Shown one piece after another: positions 1 through 7,889 of a stretch of DNA of 64,000 bases (the stretch's first letter is position 1; each line of letters starts with the position of its first letter). The stretch lies in NCBI GenBank assembly GCA_965215715.1, contig OZ244129.1, positions 2,728,001 through 2,792,000 of the forward strand, given 5' to 3'. The stretch is from HXMU1428-3 sp965215715 (GTDB lineage: Bacteria; Pseudomonadota; Alphaproteobacteria; Rhizobiales; HXMU1428-3). Below the pieces are notes generated by a model. That model saw nothing but the letters and a program-made list of their open reading frames with translations, ran no database searches and was not told the origin of the DNA. The translations under genes and the position numbers were made by a program.

Positions 1-982
1 TGGCACCAACCCAGCGACAGCAGCTTTGCTTGGGTTTAAAGTGGCCTCAATCCCGGCCGATGAGGATGGCACTGTGCGGGTCAAGGCTGTTGAGGATGCC
101 ATTGCAAACAATGGGGCAGACAAGATTGCTGGCATTATGCTGACCAATCCCAACACTTGCGGGTTGTTTGAGCGCGAGATTAAAGCGATTGCTGATGCGG
201 TGCATGATGCAGGCGGCTATTTTTATTGTGATGGGGCTAATTTTAACGCTATTATGGGCCGGGTGCGCCCGGGAGATTTGGGCGTTGATGCGATGCACTT
301 TAACCTGCACAAAACCTTTTCAACCCCGCATGGCGGCGGCGGACCAGGCTCTGGCCCCGTGGTGCTCTCCTCGCGCCTGGCACCGTTTGCGCCAGTGCCG
401 TTTTTGCGCAAAGAGGGTGACACACTTTCTCTGGTTGAACATGAAGAAGAAGCCAAGGCTGGCGGGGCGCAACCGTTTGGCCGCCTGACGGCCTTTCAAG
501 GGCAGATGGGCATGTATGTGCGGGCGCTGTCTTACATTCTTAGCCATGGCTTGGATGGGTTGGCCCAAGCCAGCGGTGATGCGGTTTTAAATGCCAATTA
601 TGTGCGGGCTAAACTGAAAGATGTGCTAAACCAGCCCTTTGGTGATCAGGCGTGTTGCCATGAAGTGCTGTTTGATGAGACCTCGCTTGAGGGTACGGGC
701 GTGACCACGCTTGATATTGCCAAGCGGTTAATCGATGAAGGCTTCCACCCGATGACGATTTACTTTCCGCTGGTGTGTAAGGGTGCGATGTTAATTGAGC
801 CAACGGAGAGCGAATCGAAGGCGAGCATTGATCAGTTTGTCACCACGCTTAGGGCCCTGGTTGAAGAAGCGCAAGTGCAAGGCGATGAAGCGTTCCATCA
901 AGCGCCTGTTTTAACACCGCGGCGGCGGTTGGATGAGACGGGTGCGGCAAGAAAGCCTATTTTGCGGTGGGCGGCTGAGTAG
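1..982 (+). CDS. gcvPB: Glycine dehydrogenase (decarboxylating) subunit 2, 3' part
   Basis: This is the PLP-dependent P-protein of the glycine cleavage system, in its split two-subunit form. The reading frame is open from the window edge (first full codon at base 2), so the N-terminus is missing and the TTG at 26 is an internal Leu. The segment NLHKTFSTPHGGGGPGSGP holds the PLP-binding lysine and the glycine-rich loop typical of GcvPB. The C-terminus (EPTESESK, then a short basic tail) is complete, with stop TAG at 980-982. gcvPA, gcvH and gcvT are expected upstream, outside the window. Confidence 0.95.
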   Translation, partial: GTNPATAALLGFKVASIPADEDGTVRVKAVEDAIANNGADKIAGIMLTNPNTCGLFEREIKAIADAVHDAGGYFYCDGANFNAIMGRVRPGDLGVDAMHFNLHKTFSTPHGGGGPGSGPVVLSSRLAPFAPVPFLRKEGDTLSLVEHEEEAKAGGAQPFGRLTAFQGQMGMYVRALSYILSHGLDGLAQASGDAVLNANYVRAKLKDVLNQPFGDQACCHEVLFDETSLEGTGVTTLDIAKRLIDEGFHPMTIYFPLVCKGAMLIEPTESESKASIDQFVTTLRALVEEAQVQGDEAFHQAPVLTPRRRLDETGAARKPILRWAAE

Positions 983-1001
983 CATTCTCTACTACTGGAC
1001 C

Positions 1002-1316
1002 TTATAAATTAGGCGATCTTTTGCTATTAAAAATACTTTCGAGCACTGTTAAATCCTGAATTACTAACTGTTTTCGGACATCGGTCTTTTTATTGTCAGC
1101 CCTAAAAAGGTCTTTTACAGAACTCCGCAAATAAGCGGTTCGTCCATTGCATCTATTGCCATGTATGCTATTCAGCTGCTCGATTATATTCGAGTAGAAT
1201 TTTATTGCTTCTACATTAGTACCTTCTTTTGAAAAAGGATCCAGAGCGTTAAAAGCCTCGTTAATGAGGAATTTTGCACTTTGTCTATCTTTCTTTGAAA
1301 AAAAATATTCTTCCAT
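1002..1316 (-). CDS. Small hypothetical protein (104 aa)
   Basis: I do not recognise this family. I chose the ATG at 1316 because a GGAG Shine-Dalgarno lies just upstream of it and because the longer frame (to 1502) would run through a terminator hairpin and another gene. The product is soluble and charged, with no signal peptide or membrane segment. It begins MEEYFFSKKDRQSAKFLINE and looks helical. It lies 19 bp from the end of gcvPB in the convergent orientation. Base composition is more AT-rich than gcvPB, so it may be a recent arrival. Confidence 0.55.
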   Translation of the reverse strand: MEEYFFSKKDRQSAKFLINEAFNALDPFSKEGTNVEAIKFYSNIIEQLNSIHGNRCNGRTAYLRSSVKDLFRADNKKTDVRKQLVIQDLTVLESIFNSKRSPNL

Positions 1317-1373
1317 TCTATTTCTCCGGTTTGATTTTTGGGAAAATAACCTAGATGATTCCAAGTTAATTAC

Positions 1374-1404
1374 AAAACCGGCCTCTTGCGAGACCGGTTT
1401 TTTT
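1374..1404 (-). terminator. Rho-independent terminator of the 1433-1693 gene
   Basis: The arms AAAACCGG and CCGGTTTT, extended by CTC/GAG around a TTGC loop, form a stable hairpin. A T-run flanks each side, so it can act on either strand. It lies 29 bp downstream of the stop of the minus-strand gene at 1433-1693. Confidence 0.75.
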
Positions 1405-1432
1405 GGGAGGAAGGGAAGGAACTGTGTGGACC

Positions 1433-1693
1433 TTAGTAGCAGCGTTTGCCAACTCTTACCCAGCGTAGAACTTTGCGGCCTTTGCGGGGGCTCCAGACCC
1501 AAAGTTTGCGGTATTTTGGTTTGCAGTGGTAGCCATAGCCATAATTGTAGTGATAGCCTGCATGGAAATGATGAAACTTTTTAAACTTCTTCCAACCGCC
1601 CGCGTTTGCATCTGAGGCGCCTGTGCTTAAGGCTGTTAAGCTGATGGTGGCAATGGCTAGAGCGCTAAGGGCTGTTTTTCTGATCGTGTTCAT
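1433..1693 (-). CDS. Small exported basic, aromatic-rich protein (86 aa)
   Basis: The protein has an N-terminal signal peptide (basic MNTIRK, hydrophobic core, cleavage near ASDANA). The mature part is about 55 residues, rich in His, Tyr, Lys, Arg and Trp, with a YGYGYHCKP motif and a C-terminal Cys (two cysteines in all, possibly a disulfide). The start ATG at 1693 has an AGGAG Shine-Dalgarno. Small His/Tyr-rich exported proteins of this kind are common in Hyphomicrobiales and have no assigned role. A CRP-type palindrome lies about 90 bp upstream, so catabolite or redox control is possible. Confidence 0.75.
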   Translation of the reverse strand: MNTIRKTALSALAIATISLTALSTGASDANAGGWKKFKKFHHFHAGYHYNYGYGYHCKPKYRKLWVWSPRKGRKVLRWVRVGKRCY

Positions 1694-2177
1694 TTTAAAA
1701 TCTCCTGTTTAAATTTTGTGTTTTGGTTTGGGCTGTTGCCCTGTCGATGTAAGGAGATTAGGCAAATCAGGGTCTGGCGTATGTGATAATTATCACATCA
1801 TGAAAAGCCTACCTAAAAACTATTTTTTTCATAAAAAGCTTAGCCGTCACGGCCTCATTGAGCCGTGCATTCCTGTTTTTTTCAATAAATTTGCATTTTG
1901 GCGCCCGTTCATTTGATTTTAGCACGCAAAGGCAACAATGATTTGATATGGCACAGCTGTTTATCTTATTTGCACCTTAACGTTTGGGTTTGTTCCTGTT
2001 TCGATCTGCAATAACAGCTTAATATATACCAAAAGTTGTATGCACTTACCCCCTTACCTCAATGGTTGTTAATTTTGTTAAGGTTTCTCTTTTTTACTTG
2101 TCTCATCAATTTGAGCTTCAACGCACATGTTTGGCTCATTGGATGAATTGTAAATAGTAAAAAAGGAAAAACAGGGT
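1694..2177. other. Intergenic region, divergent promoters
   Basis: This is a 484-bp gene-free stretch between the small exported gene (minus) and the RTX gene (plus). It holds an 18-bp perfect palindrome (1781-1798) and otherwise AT-rich DNA. I saw no credible ORF with a ribosome-binding site. Confidence 0.6.
1781..1798. promoter_or_regulatory. Perfect CRP/FNR-family palindrome
   Basis: ATGTGATAATTATCACAT is an exact 18-bp palindrome and fits the CRP core TGTGA-N6-TCACA. It sits 83 bp upstream of the start of the minus-strand exported protein and about 380 bp from the RTX gene. Alphaproteobacteria carry several Crp/Fnr-superfamily regulators, so the identity of the binding protein is open. 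Confidence 0.6.
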
Positions 2178-4064
2178 ATGGCGCCTTTAACAACTACAAA
2201 ACCTACAAAGATCATTGGAGATGAAACAGATAATTCTTTAGTGGGCACTGAAGGAGATGATGTGATCAAGGGCCGCGCGGGTGATGATGAACTGCATGGT
2301 TTGGATGGTAATGACAAACTGCTCGGCGGGGAGGGAGATGATCACCTGTTGGGCGGGGATGGCAATGACATTTTACGCGGTGACCGATCGGGTTTGGGAA
2401 ACGAATTAATTAAAGATGGCTCGATTGAAGGTTTTGACCTGAAGGGCAAAAGCTGGACGGGTTCTAAATCTGACGGCAGTGTTGGGCCTTGGCAAACCTC
2501 TCAAGGCTGGGAGGTTGGCTTGGCAAGCACTTATGGGCTTGATATGGACGGCCATAATCAAGTGCTAGAACTTGATGCCTATCACAACACGTCTTATTCA
2601 CAAACGTTAGACGGTGTGGCCAAAGGCGACACCTTGCAAGTTCAACTTGATGTGGGCCTGCGGGCAAGAAACACTGAGCTTGGCAAAGATGGCGTGGCTG
2701 TTTTTTGGAACGGCGTTTTAATCGCAGAAATTTTGCCTGAAGACGTTTTGGCTTGGGAGACCCATACCTTTGAAGTCAAGGCTGATGTTGGCGATGGATC
2801 TAACACAATTACATTTGGTGCCCTTGGCAGTTCTAATAGCTATGGCGCTTTAATTGATAATATCTCCGTTCGCGCGCTTGCCCAGCCTGGTAATGATGTT
2901 CTGATTGGAGGCCCGGGCGAAGATAAGCTTTATGGCGGGGCCGGTGATGACCGGCTTGAGGGCGGCTCTGAAGCTGATGAGCTGCGCGGTCAAAATGGTA
3001 ATGATTTAATTTATGGAGGCGGTCAAGATGATAAAATCTGGGGCGGTCAAGGTAATGATACGGTTTTTGCTGGTGGCCATAACGATACGATATATGGCGG
3101 GGCTGGCGATGACGTTATTTACGGAGAAAACGGAAATGATTTGCTGTTTGGTGGGCAAGGCAATGACAGCCTTTATAGCGGCGATGGCAATGATGTTATT
3201 CGCGGTGGACTTGGCGATGACTTGCTTATCGGCGGGCCGGGCCATGATAAACTTTATGGTGGCAAGGGCAATGACCGGCTTGAGGGCGGGTCTGAGGCTG
3301 ATGAGCTATACGGCCAGAAAGGTGATGATTTAATTTATGGCGGTGGCCAAGATGATCAAATTTGGGGCGGTCAAGGTAATGACACAGTTTATGCCGGTGG
3401 CCATAATGACACGATCAATGGAGGACAAGGCAATGATGAGCTTTATGGCGAAAACGGTAACGACCTGCTTTTAGGCGGCAAGGGAGATGACAAGCTCTTT
3501 GCTGGTGACGGCGACGATGTGATCCGCGCTGGTTTGGGTGATGACCTATTGGTTGCCGGACCCGGCCAGGATAAACTTTACGGTGGCAAGGGCAATGACC
3601 GACTTGAGGGTGGCTCTGAAGCAGATGAATTGTATGGCCAACAAGGAAATGATGTCATCTATGGCGGTGGCCAGGATGACCTGATTTGGGGCGGCAAGGG
3701 AGATGATATTATTTTAGCTGGCGGCCATAATGATACGGTTTATGGCGGGCAGGGAAATGACATCTTATATGCCGAAAATGGTAATGACGTGATCAGCGGT
3801 GGCAAGGGGGAAGATATTTTTGCTTTCCGTTTGGGCAACGCAGTTGATCAGGTTTTGGATTTTGATTTTAAAGCAGATCAGCTTGTGTTTGATGAAGGGC
3901 TTGCAGCCAGTGTTGATGAGTTGCTCGATGGTGCCATGCAAGATGGTGATGATGTTGTGATTAATTATGGGCCAGGTGACCAGCTTGTCTTACATAACAC
4001 TGACCTGAATGATCTGGGAACTGACAATATTAGTTTTTTTGATGTGGATAGCTATTTAATTTAG
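2178..4064 (+). CDS. RTX calcium-binding repeat protein (628 aa)
   Basis: Residues about 18-75 hold a first block of RTX nonapeptides (GGxGxDxUx type). Residues about 78-238 form a non-repeat domain with a jelly-roll look, ending in GALIDNISVRAL as seen in carbohydrate-binding-like modules. From residue 242 to about 550 there are nearly three copies of a 108-residue block, each made of twelve nonapeptides. The last 60 residues (acidic and hydrophobic, ending DSYLI) fit an uncleaved type I secretion signal. There is no N-terminal signal peptide. RTX repeats bind calcium and fold after export. No catalytic domain is visible, so an adhesin or surface-layer role is more likely than an enzyme. No type I exporter genes are adjacent. 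An AAGGAAAA ribosome-binding site precedes the ATG. Confidence 0.88.
   Translation: MAPLTTTKPTKIIGDETDNSLVGTEGDDVIKGRAGDDELHGLDGNDKLLGGEGDDHLLGGDGNDILRGDRSGLGNELIKDGSIEGFDLKGKSWTGSKSDGSVGPWQTSQGWEVGLASTYGLDMDGHNQVLELDAYHNTSYSQTLDGVAKGDTLQVQLDVGLRARNTELGKDGVAVFWNGVLIAEILPEDVLAWETHTFEVKADVGDGSNTITFGALGSSNSYGALIDNISVRALAQPGNDVLIGGPGEDKLYGGAGDDRLEGGSEADELRGQNGNDLIYGGGQDDKIWGGQGNDTVFAGGHNDTIYGGAGDDVIYGENGNDLLFGGQGNDSLYSGDGNDVIRGGLGDDLLIGGPGHDKLYGGKGNDRLEGGSEADELYGQKGDDLIYGGGQDDQIWGGQGNDTVYAGGHNDTINGGQGNDELYGENGNDLLLGGKGDDKLFAGDGDDVIRAGLGDDLLVAGPGQDKLYGGKGNDRLEGGSEADELYGQQGNDVIYGGGQDDLIWGGKGDDIILAGGHNDTVYGGQGNDILYAENGNDVISGGKGEDIFAFRLGNAVDQVLDFDFKADQLVFDEGLAASVDELLDGAMQDGDDVVINYGPGDQLVLHNTDLNDLGTDNISFFDVDSYLI
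2901..3828 (+). repeat. In-gene superrepeat, period 324 bp
   Basis: Blocks start at 2901, 3225 and 3549. The spacing is exactly 324 bp each time, i.e. 108 residues or twelve RTX nonapeptides. Within a block the nonapeptides differ, but equivalent positions in the three blocks match closely (for example DRLEGGSEADEL recurs in each). The third copy is cut short near 3828. This is duplication of a whole 12-repeat unit, not simple nonapeptide expansion. Confidence 0.85.
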
Positions 4065-4089
4065 CGCTCCCTGAATATCTACATCTTTT

Positions 4090-4120
4090 GGCGAGCCATT
4101 TTTGGCTCGCCTTTTTTTTT
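4090..4120 (+). terminator. Rho-independent terminator of the RTX gene
   Basis: An 8-bp perfect stem (GGCGAGCC/GGCTCGCC) with a T-rich loop is followed by nine T residues, 26 bp after the RTX stop codon. Confidence 0.9.
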
Positions 4121-4129
4121 CTCTTTGTT

Positions 4130-4160
4130 AAAAAAAACGGGCTCCTATGCAGGAGCCCGT
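4130..4160 (-). terminator. Rho-independent terminator of the ATP synthase operon
   Basis: A 10-bp perfect stem (ACGGGCTCCT/AGGAGCCCGT, loop ATGC) is followed on the minus strand by a run of T residues. It lies about 170 bp past the stop of atpF. Together with the plus-strand hairpin next to it, it insulates the two convergent units. Confidence 0.85.
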
Positions 4161-4330
4161 TGGTAAGTTTTTATTATTATTTTTGTTTAGGCCTAAACTC
4201 TTGGTTTAAACCCCGCTTAGATTCTTTTTTCATCTTTGTTGGATGGTCCTTATGGATACCAACTGTTACTAATATATTTGTTTCATACACCGGTTTTCGC
4301 TTTTATCTCAATCAGCTTTCCGGTTTATGA

Positions 4331-4822
4331 TTAATTCATTCGCTGTTTTAGTTCAGCAATTGAAGTTTCGATAAGCTCTTGGCCCTTTTCGCCCTTGGCT
4401 TGGCCGCTTAAAATCTTTTCAGCTGCATTGGTGGCAGCCTCTACAGCTGCTAAACGTACTTCATTAACCGCTTGGGCTTCAGCTTGTGAGATTTTCAAGT
4501 CTGCGGCTTTGGTGCGGCGCTCTAGGGTTTCTTTAAGCTTCTCACGGGTTTCTTTGGCGTAAATTTCTGCTTCACGCTTGGCCTGAGCGACAATGCTTTG
4601 GGCTTCTTCTTCGGCTTCGCGGGCTTTTCTTTGATAGTCAGCAAGCAAACCTTGAGCTTCCTCGCGCAATTTGCGGGCTTCATCAAGCTCGTCTTGAATT
4701 TCTTTTGAGCGCTTGTCTAGTGCGCCTGTGATCAGACCTGGAACTTTGGCCCAAACCAAAATGCCAAGAAAGATAAATAGAAAAATCGATACCCAGGTTG
4801 ATGGATTTGCAAAATCAAGCAT
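4331..4822 (-). CDS. atpF: F0F1 ATP synthase subunit b
   Basis: This is the peripheral-stalk subunit of the H+-translocating ATP synthase. It has one N-terminal membrane segment (about residues 7-31, TWVSIFLFIFLGILVWAKVP) followed by a long charged coiled coil rich in Glu, Lys and Ala, as expected for subunit b at 163 aa. It is the last gene of the operon, 17 bp after the b' gene, with an AAGGAAAG ribosome-binding site. Confidence 0.95.
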   Translation of the reverse strand: MLDFANPSTWVSIFLFIFLGILVWAKVPGLITGALDKRSKEIQDELDEARKLREEAQGLLADYQRKAREAEEEAQSIVAQAKREAEIYAKETREKLKETLERRTKAADLKISQAEAQAVNEVRLAAVEAATNAAEKILSGQAKGEKGQELIETSIAELKQRMN

Positions 4823-4839
4823 GATTTCAGCTTTCCTTT

Positions 4840-5370
4840 TTAACTACGCAAAGCACTGTCAACATCGCCAGATGATGGCTTGGCACCAATCAGTTTTTCA
4901 ACGATGGTTTCAGTTGTTTGTGCTGCGATTTTATTGACTTGTCCTAAAGCTTCGGTTTTGGCCTGTCTGATGCTTGCTTCTGCATCAAGCGCTTTTTTGG
5001 TAATTTCTTGTTCGATCTGCGCGCGCTCATCAGCTATTTCTGAATTGAGTTTGGCGCGGGTTTCATCAGCAATGGTATTGGCTTTGGCTCTTGCGCTGGC
5101 AAGGGCTTCTTCATAGGTGGCGATTGCGGTTTGAGTTTCTTCGCGTAATTGAGCCGCTTTATCTAGATCGCGTTGGATGCGGTCGCGGCGTTCTTCTAGC
5201 ACTTCACCAATGCGCGGAAGGGCCAGTTTTGAGAGCACCACATAAAGAAAGGTAAAACAAATCACCAACCAGAATAATTGCGAAGAATAAGTGGTTGGGT
5301 CAAAGGGAGGAAACGACTTTTCATGGCCCTTGGAGGGGACATGGGTCTCTGTGTTGTGTTGCTCTGCCAC
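4840..5370 (-). CDS. atpG: F0F1 ATP synthase subunit b'
   Basis: This is the second, divergent b subunit found in alphaproteobacteria and phototrophs, which pairs with b in the peripheral stalk. A 25-residue hydrophilic N-terminus precedes one membrane segment (LFWLVICFTFLYVVLSKLALP), then a coiled coil. The start codon is GTG at 5370 with an AAAGAGA ribosome-binding site. The symbol atpG is used for b' in many rhizobial annotations but means gamma elsewhere. Confidence 0.93.
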   Translation of the reverse strand: MAEQHNTETHVPSKGHEKSFPPFDPTTYSSQLFWLVICFTFLYVVLSKLALPRIGEVLEERRDRIQRDLDKAAQLREETQTAIATYEEALASARAKANTIADETRAKLNSEIADERAQIEQEITKKALDAEASIRQAKTEALGQVNKIAAQTTETIVEKLIGAKPSSGDVDSALRS

Positions 5371-5519
5371 GTTGTTATCTCTTTAAAAAATTAAGATATT
5401 AAAACTTTTTCAAGCTTTTATATTCTGCTTGCTTTTATCTTGGTTGCTGGGCTGATTAAAAGATCATGATTTTTTAAAACCATGACCTTTTAACATGAAC
5501 CCATTTAACTCATTTACGC

Positions 5520-5747
5520 TTAGCTTGCGTAAAGTAGGATCAAAGCAATCAGAAGCGAGAAAATGCCTAGTGATTCAGTAAAGGCCACACCAATCAATAG
5601 GTTGGTGAACTGGCCAGCGGCTGCTGATGGGTTGCGCAAGGCACCGGCAACATAGTTGCCAAACAAAATACCAAGACCAACACCGGCACCGCCCATACCA
5701 ATACAGGCAATACCTGCGCCGATTAATTTTGCAGCTTCTGCTTCCAT
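5520..5747 (-). CDS. atpE: F0F1 ATP synthase subunit c
   Basis: This is the proteolipid that forms the rotor ring. At 75 aa it has two hydrophobic helices, the polar loop RNP (residues 38-40) and the proton-carrying Glu58 (AFTESLGIF). The residues around Glu58 match proton- rather than sodium-dependent enzymes. A GGAG ribosome-binding site is ideally spaced. The gene sits between atpB and the b' gene. Confidence 0.97.
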   Translation of the reverse strand: MEAEAAKLIGAGIACIGMGGAGVGLGILFGNYVAGALRNPSAAAGQFTNLLIGVAFTESLGIFSLLIALILLYAS

Positions 5748-5810
5748 TTTATATGCTCCTTTAATTTCAGCAAAATTTGTTAAATAGGTTTGTTAAATCC
5801 TTTTACAGAT

Positions 5811-6575
5811 TTAGTGTGATGGATGCATTGCATCGTTCAGATAAATGCATGTTAGGGTTGCGAAAATGAAGGCTTGAAGGAAGGCCACCAAGAACTCCAT
5901 AGCTGTTAAAGCAACACCTAAAATTAGAGGGCCAACTGATAGGGCGCTTAAAAAGCCGCCAGCACCAGCTAGAGTGATAATAAAGCCTGCAAACACTTTT
6001 AGGGTGATGTGGCCGGCCAACATGTTGGCAAATAAACGAATGGATAAGCTCACAGGGCGCGCCATAAATGAAATCACTTCAATTGGGACCAAGATAATGA
6101 GCATTGGCCAAGGCACCCCTGAGGGGACGAACAATTTTAGAAACCCGAGACCATTTTTATAAAAGCCATAACCAATCACAATCGCCATGACCAATAATGA
6201 AAGGGCCGCAGTGACCACCAGATGGCTGGTAACAGTGAATGAGCCAGGCAGCATGCCTAAGAAATTACAGAATAAGATGAAAAGAAACAGTGTAAACACA
6301 AGAGGGAAGAATTTCATGCCTTCTTCGCCTAAAATGTTGCGCAAAAGATTGGCAACAAATTCATAAAACAATTCAGCCAAATTTTGCCAGCGGCCTGGAA
6401 CCAGTGCACGTCCGCGCATGGAAAAAATGAGAAACGCAGAAATGAGAGTTACGGCGATCACCATAAACAAAGAGGAATTGGTAAATGAGGTGTCATACCC
6501 AAACAATTCCATGGGGAAGATTTTTTGGATCTCAAATTGATGGATCGGATCAAGATTGTCGCTGCCAGAGGCCAC
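5811..6575 (-). CDS. atpB: F0F1 ATP synthase subunit a
   Basis: This is the proton-channel subunit of F0. At 254 aa it has five to six membrane segments and the essential arginine Arg180 in SLSIRLFANMLAGH, which faces Glu58 of subunit c. The start is GTG at 6575, with GGGAG as ribosome-binding site. It follows atpI by 67 bp and precedes atpE by 63 bp. Confidence 0.96.
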   Translation of the reverse strand: MASGSDNLDPIHQFEIQKIFPMELFGYDTSFTNSSLFMVIAVTLISAFLIFSMRGRALVPGRWQNLAELFYEFVANLLRNILGEEGMKFFPLVFTLFLFILFCNFLGMLPGSFTVTSHLVVTAALSLLVMAIVIGYGFYKNGLGFLKLFVPSGVPWPMLIILVPIEVISFMARPVSLSIRLFANMLAGHITLKVFAGFIITLAGAGGFLSALSVGPLILGVALTAMEFLVAFLQAFIFATLTCIYLNDAMHPSH

Positions 6576-6642
6576 GGCCTGTCTCCCTTTTCAAACCTTT
6601 AAAGTTATTGTGCCCTTGTTATTAAGAGCTTTAAAATTCTCA

Positions 6643-6990
6643 TTACTCGTCGGCTTTTTCAGCTCGGTTAGGGTCTTTGGCCATATTCAGCCGTTTGCCA
6701 GCGCGAATTATATTCAATGTACCAGCAGCAAACCCGAACAATATAAAAATGAATAGCATAAACGGCGAGGATCCCATCCACGCGTCTAAATACCAACCTA
6801 TTGCCCCACCGATAAGAACCGCAACAACAAATTCACTTCCCATCCGCATCGCAATGCCAAAGCCACTGCTGGAAGATTGAGCCGCTTGATCTTGTAGATC
6901 TGGGCTTCTGGCTTCATCTAGTTTTTCACCTAGCTCATTCAGACGTCGTTGAAAGTCTTTATGCGCTTCTGGTTCTTTTGGATCTGCCAT
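6643..6990 (-). CDS. atpI: ATP synthase protein I
   Basis: This is a small accessory protein encoded at the head of F0 operons, thought to help c-ring assembly and possibly Mg2+ supply. The N-terminal 45 residues are hydrophilic with a helical segment. Two membrane segments follow (about residues 52-74 and 78-96) with the conserved glycines of the AtpI family (GGAIGWYLD, FGFAAGTLN). It is the first gene of the operon, behind a consensus-like promoter. Confidence 0.88.
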   Translation of the reverse strand: MADPKEPEAHKDFQRRLNELGEKLDEARSPDLQDQAAQSSSSGFGIAMRMGSEFVVAVLIGGAIGWYLDAWMGSSPFMLFIFILFGFAAGTLNIIRAGKRLNMAKDPNRAEKADE

Positions 6991-7046
6991 TTTTCAATCC
7001 TGATGGGAAGATCACCTTACTGACAAGGTTCCCTCAGCCGGGCTGG

Positions 7047-7075
7047 ACCATAGTCTTGCCATTTTGTGCTGTCAA
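7047..7075 (-). promoter_or_regulatory. Sigma-70-type promoter of the atp operon
   Basis: On the minus strand TTGACA (7075-7070), a 17-nt spacer and TATGGT (7052-7047) form a near-consensus promoter 57 bp upstream of the atpI start. It is the best housekeeping promoter match I noticed in the window. Confidence 0.6.
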
Positions 7076-7197
7076 GCACGTTGGCCGTTTTTTGGGCCTT
7101 TTCAGTTGATTTAATTTGGCTATTTATGGGGTGATGTGACCAACTGACGCAAAATTTCGTTCAAAAGAATAAAATTTTAGGTTTCAGCATGTTGGAA

Positions 7198-7458
7198 TTA
7201 GCTGGGTTTTGCCTCTATGGCCAAAGCATGAATGGTGTTTTTTAATTCATCACTTAAAATTTTATTGATGGCTTGGTGCATTTGCAATCTGGATTGCCCT
7301 TCAAATTTGCTGGCGGTGATTTTGATGCGAAAATGGCTTTCTCCTGTGCCTGGAGATCCGGCATGGCCAGCGTGCATATCACTTTCGTTAATCACTTCAA
7401 GCGCTTCTGGGGCCAAGCTTTGCGTTAGTTTTTGTGTTATGATCTCTGTCATACTCAT
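7198..7458 (-). CDS. BolA family protein
   Basis: This is a small protein of the BolA/YrbA type, partner of monothiol glutaredoxins in iron-sulfur handling. The conserved pattern EVINESDMHAGH...GTGESHFRI...GQSRLQMHQAI is complete, including the invariant His of the helix. I chose the ATG at 7458 because GAGGT lies upstream. An ATG at 7482 would add eight residues. The family precedes dnaJ-cobS-cobT in many rhizobia, as here, though divergently. Confidence 0.9.
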   Translation of the reverse strand: MSMTEIITQKLTQSLAPEALEVINESDMHAGHAGSPGTGESHFRIKITASKFEGQSRLQMHQAINKILSDELKNTIHALAIEAKPS

Positions 7459-7509
7459 TTTGAAAATACCTCTTTTCGTCATTTTGGGTTAAGGTTTCTT
7501 ATCCTTTTT

Positions 7510-7609
7510 AGAGCATTTCTTATTTAGACGTAATTGCTATAATGCTCTATCTTTTTCTTGAAGCGTTTCATTTGTCCCAAAACCGGTGTCCACTTTTGGG
7601 TGAAACGCT
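7510..7609. repeat. RIME-like palindromic intergenic element, copy 1
   Basis: This is a bipartite element. The first half is an inverted repeat AGAGCATT...AATGCTCT (7510-7548). The second has arms AGCGTTTCA/TGAAACGCT around a CCCAAAACCGGTGTCCACTTTTGGG core (7562-7609). The same two-part layout recurs at 31952-32054 and 45238-45338. It resembles the RIME palindromes of rhizobial genomes. The 431-bp gap 7459-7889 is filled by this and two more copies and holds no gene. Confidence 0.75.
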
Positions 7610-7621
7610 CTTTTTTCTTGA

Positions 7622-7707
7622 AGCGTTTCATTTTCTCTGGCGCTTTAGAATGCCCACCAGCATCCGCGCTATCCCAAAACCGGTGTCCACTTTTGGGTGA
7701 AACGCTC
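7622..7707. repeat. RIME-like element with a nested 33-bp hairpin element
   Basis: The outer arms (AGCGTTTCA...TGAAACGCT) and the AAAACCGGTGTCCACTTTTGGG core repeat the second half of the preceding element. The left part is interrupted by about 38 bp. Positions 7638-7670 of that insert match 61388-61420 (inside hisH) at 31 of 33 bases and 48481-48509 more loosely. Confidence 0.7.
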
Positions 7708-7812
7708 TAACCCCTTAATCAAGGTTTTACCTGGGCATGAATTTGAGCTATAGTTCTGGGCCTCTTGATTTGCCTGTGCCCGTCTGCTCCGCCATGGGAT
7801 GCATGCTTAATA

Positions 7813-7860
7813 TCGTTTCATTCTCCCCATGACGGGTATCCCATTTTGGGTGAAACACTC
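7813..7860. repeat. Degenerate RIME-like palindrome
   Basis: The arms CGTTTCA/TGAAACACT and a decayed core (CATGACGGGTATCCCATTTTGGG) mark a worn copy of the neighbouring elements. It ends 30 bp before the J-domain gene and may overlap its promoter. Confidence 0.55.
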
Positions 7861-7889
7861 TAATTTGTTGTTTTTAAGAAATAGGTTTT

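Noticed and set aside
3006..3333. Opposite-strand and other-frame ORFs inside the RTX gene
   Set aside because: They arise from the repetitive codon pattern of the RTX repeats and lack ribosome-binding sites or recognisable products.
2280..3830. Regularly spaced repeats that could suggest a CRISPR array
   Set aside because: They are in-frame RTX nonapeptides in one long coding sequence, with no spacer structure and no cas genes.
4088..4330. 80-codon plus-strand ORF after the RTX gene
   Set aside because: It runs through two transcription terminators and has no ribosome-binding site.
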